A stretch of DNA of 64,000 bases, taken from the NCBI RefSeq assembly GCF_016917755.1, contig NZ_CP070326.1, positions 2,604,001 to 2,668,000 on the forward strand, given 5' to 3'. This document shows positions 34,364 through 42,892 of this stretch, one piece after another. Position 1 is the first letter of the stretch, and each line of letters starts with the position of its first letter. Origin of the DNA: Streptomyces noursei. GTDB lineage: Bacteria > Actinomycetota > Actinomycetes > Streptomycetales > Streptomycetaceae. The notes beneath the pieces were generated by a model. That model worked only from the letters and a program-made list of their open reading frames with translations, was not told the origin of the DNA and did no database searches. A program made the position numbers and the translations under genes.

Positions 34364-35974
34364 TCAGCTGGAGACGCCGCGGCCCAGCTCCCAGATCTGC
34401 AGCGCCGAGGCGGAGTTGACGGCCCATTCGACGCCGGTGATGTTGTCACGGGCGGCGACATACTGCTTGCCCTGCCACAGCGGGAGGTACGGGACGTCCT
34501 CGGCGAGGATGTCCTGGGCCTGCTTGAAGCCGGCCCCGGCGGCGTTGCGGTCGGTCTGCTGGCGGGTGGTGGGGATCAGCTGCGACTCGATCTTGTCGTT
34601 GCGGTAGGGGGAGTTGAGGAAGTTCCCCTTGCCCACGAACGGCGCGATGTAGTTGTCCGCGTCGGGGATGTCGGCGAACCACCCCATGCCGTACGCGGCG
34701 TACTTGCCGCTCGACCCGTCGGTGCGGAACTGCTGCCAGCGGTCGATGCCCTTGATGCTGACGTCGAACAGCTTGGTGCTGTTGAGCTGCTGCTGGAGGG
34801 CGGCGAACTCCTTGGCCGTGTTGGGGCCGTAGTGGTTCTTGCTGTAGGTCAGGGTGAACTTCACCGGGGTGGTGATGTTCGCCTGCTGAAGGGTCTGCCG
34901 GGCGGCGGCGGCGTCGGGGTTGCCGTACTTGGTGTAGAAGGAGTTGATGTGCCCGGTGAGGCCGCTGGGGACGAGCGAGTAGAGCGGGTCACCGGTGTAC
35001 GCGTAGACGTCGCGCACCAACTGGGAGCGGTTGACGACCTGGGCGATCGCCTGCCGGACGGCCTTGTTGGAGACGGCCGGGTCCTTGATGTTGAAGGCGA
35101 TGTAGCGGATCTCCTGGCCGGGCACCTCCTGGAGCGTGAGGTGCTTGTCCGAGGAGTTCTGCAGGCCCTTGACCTCGTCGGGCGTCAGGCCGCGGCTCAG
35201 CAGGTCGACGTCGCCCTTGCGGAGCGCCGCCGCCATGCCCGCCGAGTCGTCGAAGAACCGCATCTCGACCTTGTCGTTCTTCACCGTCAGCCCGCCCTTG
35301 TACTCGGGGTTCTTGGTGAAGACGGCCTTGGTGAGGCGGTCGCCGCTGTGCTCGGTCTTGACGGTGTACGGGCCCGAGCCGACCGTCTCCCAGCCCTTGT
35401 AGAGGCTGTTCCTGGGGTACACCTGGCTGTCGACGATGGCCGCGGCGGGGGTGGCGAGCTTCTGCGGGAAGGTGGCGTCCGGCTTGGTGAGGTGGAAGAC
35501 CACCTCGCGGTCGCTGGGCGTCTCGACCCGGTCGATGTCGTCGAGCAGCGACACCGGGCCGTTGGTGTAGTTGATGGCCCGCATCCGGTCGAAGGAGAAC
35601 TTCACGTCCTGGGCCGTCAGGTCGTGGCCGTTGGAGAACTTCAGCCCGCTGCGCAGGGTGCAGCGGTACTGCTCGTTCTGGGTGTCCCGGAAGCCGCACG
35701 ACTCGGCGGCCTCGGGCACCACGGCGGTACCGGTCCGGGGCAGCCGCATCAGCGTCTGGAAGGTGCTGCGCAACACGTTCCAGGCGTCGACGTCGTACGC
35801 CTGCGCCGGATCCAGCGGCGCGGGCGCCGCCTTGGTGGCCTCGATCTGCGAGGCGACGCCGACCACTATCGGCGAGCCGTCCGAGCCCGCGCCGTCGGTG
35901 TTGCCGCAAGCAGCGAGAGCCGGGGCGAGGAGACCGGCAGCCAGCGCCGGCAGCACCAAGGTCTTGCGATTCAT
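34364..35974 (-). CDS. Oligopeptide-type ABC transporter substrate-binding lipoprotein (paralogue)
   Basis: This 536-aa SBP_bac_5 protein has the N-terminal signal MNRKTLVLPALAAGLLAPA and lipobox ALAAC (Cys at about residue 23). The family signature is HDLTAQDVKFSFDRMRAI, with KAVRQAIAQVVNRSQLV in the second lobe and PYLPLWQGKQYVAARDNI near the end. The last matches PVIPIWQGKQYAVARQGV of the downstream gene, showing they are a tandem duplication. ATG 35974 is preceded by AAGGA 11 bases upstream; a start 19 codons earlier is less likely because it would precede the signal. It is probably co-transcribed with the downstream copy. Confidence 0.93.
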   Translation of the reverse strand: MNRKTLVLPALAAGLLAPALAACGNTDGAGSDGSPIVVGVASQIEATKAAPAPLDPAQAYDVDAWNVLRSTFQTLMRLPRTGTAVVPEAAESCGFRDTQNEQYRCTLRSGLKFSNGHDLTAQDVKFSFDRMRAINYTNGPVSLLDDIDRVETPSDREVVFHLTKPDATFPQKLATPAAAIVDSQVYPRNSLYKGWETVGSGPYTVKTEHSGDRLTKAVFTKNPEYKGGLTVKNDKVEMRFFDDSAGMAAALRKGDVDLLSRGLTPDEVKGLQNSSDKHLTLQEVPGQEIRYIAFNIKDPAVSNKAVRQAIAQVVNRSQLVRDVYAYTGDPLYSLVPSGLTGHINSFYTKYGNPDAAAARQTLQQANITTPVKFTLTYSKNHYGPNTAKEFAALQQQLNSTKLFDVSIKGIDRWQQFRTDGSSGKYAAYGMGWFADIPDADNYIAPFVGKGNFLNSPYRNDKIESQLIPTTRQQTDRNAAGAGFKQAQDILAEDVPYLPLWQGKQYVAARDNITGVEWAVNSASALQIWELGRGVSS

Positions 35975-36334
35975 CGTCGGCAGGTTCCTTATCAGCGCAG
36001 AGGTGTTGCTCGCGTCGAGATTAGTAGGCACCGCCAGCGGGTCATCGACGCAAGGAAGTTACATCGTTAAGGCGGTGGGATAACGGGGACAGCGTGATCG
36101 ATATCCGGACGGCGGAACGTATCGCACGTTGCCCCACCAATCCGGACACTTACCCCCGTAGAAGCCACCACCGGGACCCTCTGGATCACCTGCCGGGGCC
36201 GCTGTCGACGGCCCGGCACGTGAGAAACGTCACGCATCCTAGCGGCCCCGTAGCGCTGAGAATTCGCCCGGGTATTCGTCACGGAAAATAAGCGGATCGC
36301 TGCCGTGAGTTCCCGGGCATTCCGCACAGCACGC
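35975..36334 (-). other. 360-bp intergenic region upstream of the tandem SBP genes
   Basis: This gap holds the promoter side of the SBP pair and the 3' flank of the HAD gene. A hairpin of about 10 bp, TGCCGGGGCCG (36191-36201) with CGGCCCGGCA (36209-36218) and one bulged G, could end HAD transcription or act as a leader. AT-richer bases near 36280-36300 may hold a promoter. I see no T-box, SAM or other riboswitch pattern and no convincing ORF. Confidence 0.5.
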
Positions 36335-37087
36335 TCAGTGCACGCTCCCTTGGCTTTCCGTGATGAGCGCCTGGAGAAAAGGGAGATCGACTTCTTCGAG
36401 GGAGCGCACCACGGTCCGCCCGGGAGCCGGCGGGATGGGCGTCACGGACGGCACCGCGACCACCCGGCAGCCGGCCGCCTCCCCCGCCCGCACCCCAGTC
36501 AGGGTGTCCTCGACGACGGCGCAGCGGGTCGGGTCCACCCCCAGCCGGGCGGCGGCGGTCAGATACGGGTCCGGATGCGGCTTGGTGCGCATCAGGTCGT
36601 CGCCGGCGACCGCGAGGACGAAGTTCTCCGGGCCGAGGGAGTCCAGCATCCGCTCGATGATGGTCCGGTGCGAGGCGGAGACCAGGGCGGCCGGCACCCG
36701 GTGCGCGGCCAGCTCGCACAGCAGTCGGCGGGCGCCCGGCATCAGCGGGACGCCGCGGCCGATCCGGGCCACGAACGCCTCGTTGAGCAGAGTGCTCAGC
36801 TCCGTCAGGCCGATGTCGGCGCCGGTCTCCTGCAGCAGATAGCCGGCGCTGCGGGACATCGGCCCGCCGACCACGACCTCCCGGTGACTGTCGTCCAGGA
36901 CGTGGCCGAGCCGCGCGAAGACCTCGGCCTCGGCCTCCCACCAGAAGCCCTCGGTGTCCACGAGGGTGCCGTCCAGATCGAGGAACACGGCCTGGAGGGT
37001 CACGGCTTCGGCCATGGGGGTCTCCCCGGTTCGGGCGGAGCCGAGAGCTTGGGGAGAGGCGCCGACTGCGGGGATGCTGCTGGTCAT
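36335..37087 (-). CDS. HAD-family hydrolase (beta-phosphoglucomutase-like phosphatase)
   Basis: This 250-aa Mg-dependent phosphatase or phosphomutase has motif I AVFLDLDGTLVDTEGFWWEA (nucleophile DxD), motif II LVSASH, motif III Lys in MRTKPHPDPYL, and motif IV VVEDTLTGVRAGEAAG. The cap is of the small helical type. Its substrate is unknown; sugar phosphates are the usual kind. ATG 37087 has GGAGG just upstream. It follows metH after a terminator in the same direction. Confidence 0.93.
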   Translation of the reverse strand: MTSSIPAVGASPQALGSARTGETPMAEAVTLQAVFLDLDGTLVDTEGFWWEAEAEVFARLGHVLDDSHREVVVGGPMSRSAGYLLQETGADIGLTELSTLLNEAFVARIGRGVPLMPGARRLLCELAAHRVPAALVSASHRTIIERMLDSLGPENFVLAVAGDDLMRTKPHPDPYLTAAARLGVDPTRCAVVEDTLTGVRAGEAAGCRVVAVPSVTPIPPAPGRTVVRSLEEVDLPFLQALITESQGSVH

Positions 37088-37200
37088 CCGTCCACCTCCG
37101 TTGGGACGTCCCCGGAGGGACGAAAAGGCCGGCCGCCACCCCCGGCTGGGGGAAAACGACCGGCCACTACCGGATCGACCAGTGTACGACCGCGCGCGCC

Positions 37201-37256
37201 GGAACGCCCGGGGAAGGCGGAAGGTCCGCTTCCCCGGGCGCCGCGCCGGGCGTTCC
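37201..37256 (-). terminator. Alternative terminator hairpins after metH
   Basis: CGCCCGGGGAAGGCGGA (37205-37221) pairs with TCCGCTTCCCCGGGCG (37225-37240) with one bulged C. The shared arm GGAACGCCCGG (37201-37211) can instead pair perfectly with CCGGGCGTTCC (37246-37256). The two folds are mutually exclusive. Simple termination after metH is most likely. Confidence 0.75.
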
Positions 37257-37280
37257 GACGGGCCGGCCGACTACGGTGCG

Positions 37281-40200
37281 TCACCGCGCATTGAAGTACT
37301 TGGCTTCCGGGTGGTGGATGACGATGGCGTCGGTGGACTGCTCGGGGTGGAGCTGGAACTCCTCGGAGAGCTGGACGCCGATGCGCTCCGGCTGCAGCAG
37401 GTCCGCGATCTTGGCCCGGTCCTCCAGGTCGGGGCAGGCGCCGTAGCCGAGGGAGAAGCGCGCACCGCGGTACTTCAGCGCGAACATGTCCTCGACGTCC
37501 GCCGGATCCTCGCCCGCGAAGCCCAGCTCGGCCCGGACCCGGGCGTGCCAGTACTCGGCCAGCGCCTCGGCCAACTGGACGGACAGGCCATGCAGTTCGA
37601 GGTAGTCACGGTAGGAGTTGGCCGCGAACAGCTCGGCCGTGGCCTCGCCGATCCTCGAACCGACGGTGACCACCTGCAGGCCGACCACATCCGTCTCGCC
37701 GGACTCCTCCGGACGGAAGAAGTCGGCCAGGCACAGGCGGCGGCCGCGGCGCTGGCGGGGGAAGGTGAAGCGGGTCCGCTCGGTGCCGTCCTCTCCCAGC
37801 AGGATCAGGTCGTCGCCCTTGGAGACGCAGGGGAAGTAGCCGTGGACGACGGCCGCCTCCAGGAGGTTCTCGGTCTGGAGCTTGTCCAGCCAGCCGCGCA
37901 GCCGCGGCCGGCCCTCGGTCTCCACCAGTTCCTCGTACGTGGGGCCCTCGCCGGTGCGGGCCTGCTTGAGCCCCCACTGGCCCTTGAAGAGCGCGCCCTC
38001 GTCCAGCCAGGAGGCGTAGTCGGCGAGTTGGATGCCCTTGATGACCCGGGTGCCCCAGAACGGCGGGGTGGGCACCGGGTTGTCGGTGGCCACGTCCGAG
38101 CGGACGGCGCCCTGATCGGGCTCCGGGTCGGTGCTCCGGCCCGCGGCGCCGGCCGCCGGTGTCGCGCGCTGGGGCACCCGCCGCTGCTTGAGCTCGGGCA
38201 GGGTCGCGCCCGGCACGCCGCGCTTGACGGCGATCAGGGCGTCCATCAGCCGCAGGCCCTCGAAGGCGTCGCGGGCGTAGCGGACCTCGCCCTCGTAGAT
38301 CTCGTGGAGGTCCTGTTCGACGTAGGCGCGGGTGAGGGCGGCGCCGCCGAGGATGACGGGGTAGTCGGCCGCCATCTTGCGCTGGTTGAGCTCCTCCAGG
38401 TTCTCCTTCATGATCACCGTGGACTTGACCAGGAGCCCGGACATCCCGATGACGTCGGCCTTGTGCTCCTCGGCGGCCTCCAGGATCGCGGAGACGGGCT
38501 GCTTGATGCCGAGGTTGACGACGTTGTAGCCGTTGTTGGACAGGATGATGTCGACGAGGTTCTTGCCGATGTCGTGGACGTCGCCGCGGACGGTGGCCAG
38601 CACGATGGTGCCCTTGCCCTCGTCGTCGGACTTCTCCATGTGCGGCTCCAGGTAGGCCACCGCGCTCTTCATGACCTCGGCGGACTGGAGCACGAACGGC
38701 AGCTGCATCTGGCCGGAGCCGAACAGCTCGCCGACGACCTTCATGCCGTCCAGCAGGGTCACGTTGACGATGTCGAGGGCCGGGCGGTCCACCAGGGCCG
38801 CTTCGAGGTCGGCCTCCAGGCCGTTCTTCTCGCCGTCGATGATGCGCCGCTTGAGCCGCTCCTCCAGCGGCAGCGCGGCCAGCTCGGCGGCCTTGTCGGC
38901 CTTGAGGGACTTGGCGGTGGCGCCCTCGAAGAGCGCCATCAGCCGCTGCAGCGGGTCGTAGGCCGGCTCGTCCCCTCGCGAGGGGCGTCGCCGGTCGTAG
39001 ATCAGGTCGAGCGCCGTGGTGACCTGCTCCTCGTCGAAGCGGGCGATCGGCAGGATCTTCGAGGCGTGCACGATCGCCGAGTCCAGGCCGGCCTTGACGC
39101 ACTCGTCCAGGAAGACGGAGTTCAGGACGATGCGGGCGGCCGGGTTCAGGCCGAAGGAGATGTTGGACAGGCCGAGGGTGGTCTGGACGTCGGGGTGGCG
39201 CCGCTTCAGCTCCCGGATCGCCTCGATGGTGGCGATGCCGTCCTTGCGCGACTCCTCCTGGCCGGTGCAGATGGTGAAGGTCAGGGTGTCGATGAGGATG
39301 TCGGACTCGTGGACGCCCCAGTTGCCGGTCAGGTCGTCGATCAGCCGCTCGGCGATCTCCACCTTCTTCTCGGGGGTGCGGGCCTGGCCCTCCTCGTCGA
39401 TGGTCAGTGCGATCAGCGCCGCGCCGTGCTCGGCCGCCAGCCGCGTCACCTTCGCGAAGCGGGACTCCGGGCCGTCGCCGTCCTCGTAGTTGACGGAGTT
39501 GATCACCGCGCGGCCGCCGAGCTTCTGCAGCCCGGCTTGCAGGACGTCGACCTCGGTGGAGTCCAGGACGATCGGGAGGGTGGAGGCGGTGGCGAAGCGG
39601 CCGGCCAGCTCCTCCATGTCGGCGACGCCGTCCCGGCCCACGTAGTCCACGCACAGGTCGAGCATGTGCGCGCCCTCGCGGATCTGGTCGCGGGCCATCT
39701 CCACGCAGTCGTCCCAGCGGCCGTCCAGCATCGCCTCGCGGAACTTCTTCGACCCGTTGGCGTTGGTCCGCTCGCCGATCGCCAGGTAGGAGGTGTCCTG
39801 GCGGAACGGGACGGTCTGGTAGAGGGAGGCCGCGCCGGGCTCGGGGCGCGGTTCGCGGACGGTGGGCGCCATGCCCCGGACCCGCTCGACGACCTGCCGC
39901 AGGTGCTCGGGGGTGGTGCCGCAGCAGCCGCCCACCAGGGACAGCCCGTACTCGCCGACGAAGGTCTCCTGGGCGTCGGCCAGCTCGACGGCGCTCAGCG
40001 GGTAGTGCGCGCCGTCCTTGCCCAGGACCGGCAGGCCGGCGTTGGGCATGCAGGACAGCGGGATGCGGGAGTGCCGGGCCAGGTAGCGCAGGTGCTCGCT
40101 CATCTCGGCCGGGCCGGTGGCGCAGTTCAGGCCGATCATGTCGATGCCCAGGGGCTCCAGCGCGGTGAGCGCGGCGCCGATCTCCGAGCCCAGCAGCATC

Positions 40201-40829
40201 GTGCCGGTGGTCTCGACGGTGACCGAGCAGATGATCGGCAGGTGGGTGCCGGTCGCCTCCAGGGCGCGGCGGGCGCCCAGCACGGCTGCCTTGGTCTGGA
40301 GGAGGTCCTGGGTGGTCTCCACCAGCAGGGCGTCCGCGCCGCCGGCGATCATGCCCTCGGCGTTGCGCTGGTAGGCGTCCCGCAGGGTGAGGTAGTCGAC
40401 GTGGCCGAGGGTGGGGAGCTTGGTGCCCGGGCCCATGGAGCCGAGGACGTAGCGCTGCTGGCCGGTCGAGGCGGTGAACTCGTCCGCCACCTCGCGGGCG
40501 ATCGCCGCACCGGCCTCGGACAGCTCGAAGACCCGCTCGGGAATGTCGTACTCGGCCAGGGCGGCGAAGTTGGCGCCGAAGGTGTTGGTCTCCACGCAGT
40601 CCACGCCCACCGCGAAGTACTCCTCGTGGACCGAGCGCACGATGTCGGGGCGGGTGAGGTTGAGGATCTCGTTGCAGCCCTCCAGCTGCTGGAAGTCCTC
40701 CAGGGTCGGATCCTGCGCCTGGAGCATCGTTCCCATGGCGCCGTCGGCGACCACCACCCGTGAGGCGAGGGCCTCGCGGAGCGCGGTGACGCGGGACGAG
40801 CTGGTGGACGAGGGCGTATTCGAAGCCAT
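37281..40829 (-). CDS. metH: Cobalamin-dependent methionine synthase
   Basis: This 1182-aa enzyme transfers the methyl group of 5-methyltetrahydrofolate to homocysteine through methylcobalamin. Module order: homocysteine domain with zinc ligands Cys236 (GLNCATGP) and Cys302/303 (GGCCGTTP), folate domain from about residue 345 (AIGERTNANGSKK), cobalamin domain with the DxHxxG motif GDVHDIGKN (Asp750, His752), and the reactivation domain, which ends RGARFSLGYG-style near the C-terminus. A variable linker (about residues 895-930) is Pro/Ala-rich. The start is ATG 40829, with GGGAG 7 bases upstream. It is divergent from gylR. Confidence 0.97.
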   Translation of the reverse strand: MASNTPSSTSSSRVTALREALASRVVVADGAMGTMLQAQDPTLEDFQQLEGCNEILNLTRPDIVRSVHEEYFAVGVDCVETNTFGANFAALAEYDIPERVFELSEAGAAIAREVADEFTASTGQQRYVLGSMGPGTKLPTLGHVDYLTLRDAYQRNAEGMIAGGADALLVETTQDLLQTKAAVLGARRALEATGTHLPIICSVTVETTGTMLLGSEIGAALTALEPLGIDMIGLNCATGPAEMSEHLRYLARHSRIPLSCMPNAGLPVLGKDGAHYPLSAVELADAQETFVGEYGLSLVGGCCGTTPEHLRQVVERVRGMAPTVREPRPEPGAASLYQTVPFRQDTSYLAIGERTNANGSKKFREAMLDGRWDDCVEMARDQIREGAHMLDLCVDYVGRDGVADMEELAGRFATASTLPIVLDSTEVDVLQAGLQKLGGRAVINSVNYEDGDGPESRFAKVTRLAAEHGAALIALTIDEEGQARTPEKKVEIAERLIDDLTGNWGVHESDILIDTLTFTICTGQEESRKDGIATIEAIRELKRRHPDVQTTLGLSNISFGLNPAARIVLNSVFLDECVKAGLDSAIVHASKILPIARFDEEQVTTALDLIYDRRRPSRGDEPAYDPLQRLMALFEGATAKSLKADKAAELAALPLEERLKRRIIDGEKNGLEADLEAALVDRPALDIVNVTLLDGMKVVGELFGSGQMQLPFVLQSAEVMKSAVAYLEPHMEKSDDEGKGTIVLATVRGDVHDIGKNLVDIILSNNGYNVVNLGIKQPVSAILEAAEEHKADVIGMSGLLVKSTVIMKENLEELNQRKMAADYPVILGGAALTRAYVEQDLHEIYEGEVRYARDAFEGLRLMDALIAVKRGVPGATLPELKQRRVPQRATPAAGAAGRSTDPEPDQGAVRSDVATDNPVPTPPFWGTRVIKGIQLADYASWLDEGALFKGQWGLKQARTGEGPTYEELVETEGRPRLRGWLDKLQTENLLEAAVVHGYFPCVSKGDDLILLGEDGTERTRFTFPRQRRGRRLCLADFFRPEESGETDVVGLQVVTVGSRIGEATAELFAANSYRDYLELHGLSVQLAEALAEYWHARVRAELGFAGEDPADVEDMFALKYRGARFSLGYGACPDLEDRAKIADLLQPERIGVQLSEEFQLHPEQSTDAIVIHHPEAKYFNAR

Positions 40830-41068
40830 GGAGGTGCTCCCGTGGTTGCGACGGCTGTCGGCTTTGCACCCCTCCTGAAGAGGGCGCACCCGGCCAGCGT
40901 AGCTTCCGGGCCGGGACAGGTGTTCTCCATTCCACGGCGTGGACAGCGGTTACCGACCGCTGCCCGGTCCGCTATCCATGATCGTTGATCGCCCGGCCCA
41001 CTCCCCATGGTCGGCATGGGCCGATATCGTTCAGCATTGTCGAACCAGATACTTCGGAGGTCGCCCCG

Positions 41069-41833
41069 ATGGCACGCACCATCCAGTCGCTGGAGCGAGC
41101 AGCCGCCATGCTGCGACTGCTCGCCGGGGGAGAACGGCGGCTGGGTCTCTCTGACATCTCCTCCTCCCTGGGCCTGGCCAAGGGCACCGCCCACGGCATC
41201 CTGCGCACCCTCCAACAGGAGGGCTTCGTGGAGCAGGACGCGGCCTCGGGCCGCTATCAGCTGGGCGCCGAGCTGCTACGGCTGGGCAACAGCTACCTGG
41301 ACGTCCACGAGTTGCGGGCCCGCGCCCTGGTGTGGACCGACGATCTGGCCCGCTCCAGCGGGGAGAGCGTCTACCTGGGCGTCCTGCACCAGCAGGGCGT
41401 ACTGATCGTGCACCACGTCTTCCGGCCCGACGACAGCCGGCAGGTGCTGGAGGTCGGCGCGATGCAGCCGCTGCACAGCACCGCGCTGGGCAAGGTGCTC
41501 TCGGCCTACGACCCGGTGGCGCACAGCGAGGCCGTGGAGTGCGCGCGGGAGGCGTTCACGCCGCGGACCACGACCGGACTGCCGGAGTTCGAGGCGGTGC
41601 TGGATCTCACGCGGGCGCGCGGCTGGGCCGCGGACGTGGAGGAGACCTGGGAGGGCGTGGCCTCGATCGCCGCGCCGATCCACGATCGGCGCCGGATGCC
41701 GGTGGGCGCGGTGGGGGTCACCGGGGCCGTGGAGCGGGTGTGCCGGGACGGCGAGCTGCGGCCGGAAATCGTCGCTGCTGTGAGGGATTGCGCACGTGCG
41801 GTCTCCCGCGACCTCGGAGCAGGGCGATTCTGA
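41069..41833 (+). CDS. gylR: IclR-family repressor of the glycerol operon
   Basis: This 254-aa regulator has an N-terminal IclR winged helix (IQSLERAAAMLRLLAGGER, ISSSLGLAKGTAHGILRTL) and a C-terminal effector domain with VYLGVLHQQGVLIVHHVF, QPLHSTALGKVLSA and IAAPIHDRRRMPVGAVGVTG. In streptomycetes GylR represses the adjacent glycerol genes and is released by glycerol-3-phosphate. ATG 41069 follows GGAGG by 9 bases. It sits immediately upstream of glpF in the same direction, with a 227-bp spacer containing candidate operators. Confidence 0.93.
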   Translation: MARTIQSLERAAAMLRLLAGGERRLGLSDISSSLGLAKGTAHGILRTLQQEGFVEQDAASGRYQLGAELLRLGNSYLDVHELRARALVWTDDLARSSGESVYLGVLHQQGVLIVHHVFRPDDSRQVLEVGAMQPLHSTALGKVLSAYDPVAHSEAVECAREAFTPRTTTGLPEFEAVLDLTRARGWAADVEETWEGVASIAAPIHDRRRMPVGAVGVTGAVERVCRDGELRPEIVAAVRDCARAVSRDLGAGRF

Positions 41834-41879
41834 CCACTTATGCCCCAATTGTTCACCTAAGTTTTTGGCCACAGAACCC

Positions 41880-41907
41880 TTGACGAGGTCTGGGAGGTAA
41901 ATAAAAC
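41880..41907 (+). promoter_or_regulatory. Candidate promoter of glpFKD
   Basis: TTGACG (41880-41885) and TAAAAC (41902-41907) are separated by 16 bases and precede glpF by about 150 bases. Transcription would start near 41914, next to the palindrome at 41921-41933. This is the best housekeeping-type promoter I could find in the window. Confidence 0.5.
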
Positions 41908-41920
41908 TGCCGTTCGTCGG

Positions 41921-41956
41921 TCGGCATTGCCGAACACCTAACGGCAATAAGCGTTA
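41921..41956. promoter_or_regulatory. Candidate GylR operators
   Basis: TCGGCATTGCCGA (41921-41933) is a perfect palindrome around a central T. Outer GTTCG/CGAAC arms (41912-41916 and 41931-41935) add further symmetry. A second dyad TAACG-(8)-CGTTA occurs at 41939-41956. Both lie just after the candidate glpF promoter, where a repressor would block transcription. Confidence 0.55.
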
Positions 41957-42060
41957 TGGTGTGGACTGCCGCGGGCCGACCAACGCCCTCTCGGAGGGTG
42001 CGGACCACCGGAGGGACCCGGGGTTCGCCTTCCCCTGGACGAAGGACAAAGGAGTCGCGG

Positions 42061-42849
42061 GTGTCCAGCTCCGACATCTTCATCAGCGAGACCATCGGTA
42101 CCGCTGTTCTGATCTTGATGGGCGGTGGCGTCTGCGCCGCCGTCACCTTCAAGCGCTCCAAGGCGTTCAACGCCGGATGGGTCGCCATCGCCTTCGGGTG
42201 GGGCTTCGCCGTCCTCACGGGTGCCTACATCGCCGCCAAGTCCGGCGCGCATCTCAACCCCGCCGTCACCATCGGTCTCGCGATCAAGGGCGGCATCGAG
42301 TGGAGTCAGGTGCCGGTGTACTTCGCCGGCGAGTTCCTCGGGGCCATGATCGGCGCGGTGCTGGTCTGGCTGGTGTACTACGGGCAGTTCCGGGCGCATC
42401 TGACCGACCCCGAGGTGGTGTCCGGCCACTTCGGCGAGGAGGGCATGGTCGACCCGGCCGCCGCTCCCAAGGCCGGCCCCGTGCTGGGCATCTTCTCCAC
42501 CGGCCCGGAGATCCGGAACGTGGTGCAGAACCTCGTCACCGAGATCATCGCCACCATCGTGCTCGTGCTGGCGATCCTCACCCTCGGGCTGAGCGACAAC
42601 GGCAAGGGCGTGGGCGCGATCGGCACACTGCTGGTCGCCCTGGTCGTCACCGGCATCGGCCTCTCCCTGGGCGGACCGACCGGCTACGCCATCAACCCGG
42701 TCCGCGACCTCGGTCCGCGCATCGTGCACGCGCTGCTGCCGCTGCCGAACAAGGGCGGATCCGACTGGGGCTACGCATGGATCCCGGTCGTCGGCCCGCT
42801 GATCGGCGGAGCCCTCGCCGGGGGCATCTACCAGTTGGCGTTCGCCTGA
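42061..42849 (+). CDS. glpF: Glycerol uptake facilitator (aquaglyceroporin)
   Basis: This 262-aa membrane channel has six helices and two half-helices. The first NPA box is [11 protein letters not shown] (NPA, about residue 67). The second is [12 protein letters not shown], where Val replaces the usual Ala of NPARD. It passes glycerol into the cell for phosphorylation by the next gene product. GTG 42061 follows AAAGGAG by 6 bases. It is the first gene of the glpF-glpK-glpD run, called gylCAB in some streptomycete work. Confidence 0.96.
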   Translation: MSSSDIFISETIGTAVLILMGGGVCAAVTFKRSKAFNAGWVAIAFGWGFAVLTGAYIAAKSGAHLNPAVTIGLAIKGGIEWSQVPVYFAGEFLGAMIGAVLVWLVYYGQFRAHLTDPEVVSGHFGEEGMVDPAAAPKAGPVLGIFSTGPEIRNVVQNLVTEIIATIVLVLAILTLGLSDNGKGVGAIGTLLVALVVTGIGLSLGGPTGYAINPVRDLGPRIVHALLPLPNKGGSDWGYAWIPVVGPLIGGALAGGIYQLAFA

Positions 42850-42892
42850 GCCGCCCCGCCCACCACGCCCGCACCGCAACCTGGAGCACACC

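Noticed and set aside
35975..36334. Possible small ORFs in the gap upstream of the tandem SBP genes
   Set aside because: The frames are short, lack a ribosome site and have no third-position GC bias.
37281..40763. A plus-strand open frame of over 1200 codons across metH
   Set aside because: It is an antisense shadow of metH. The metH frame has all expected motifs and the opposite frame is Leu/Gly/Val/Asp repeats.
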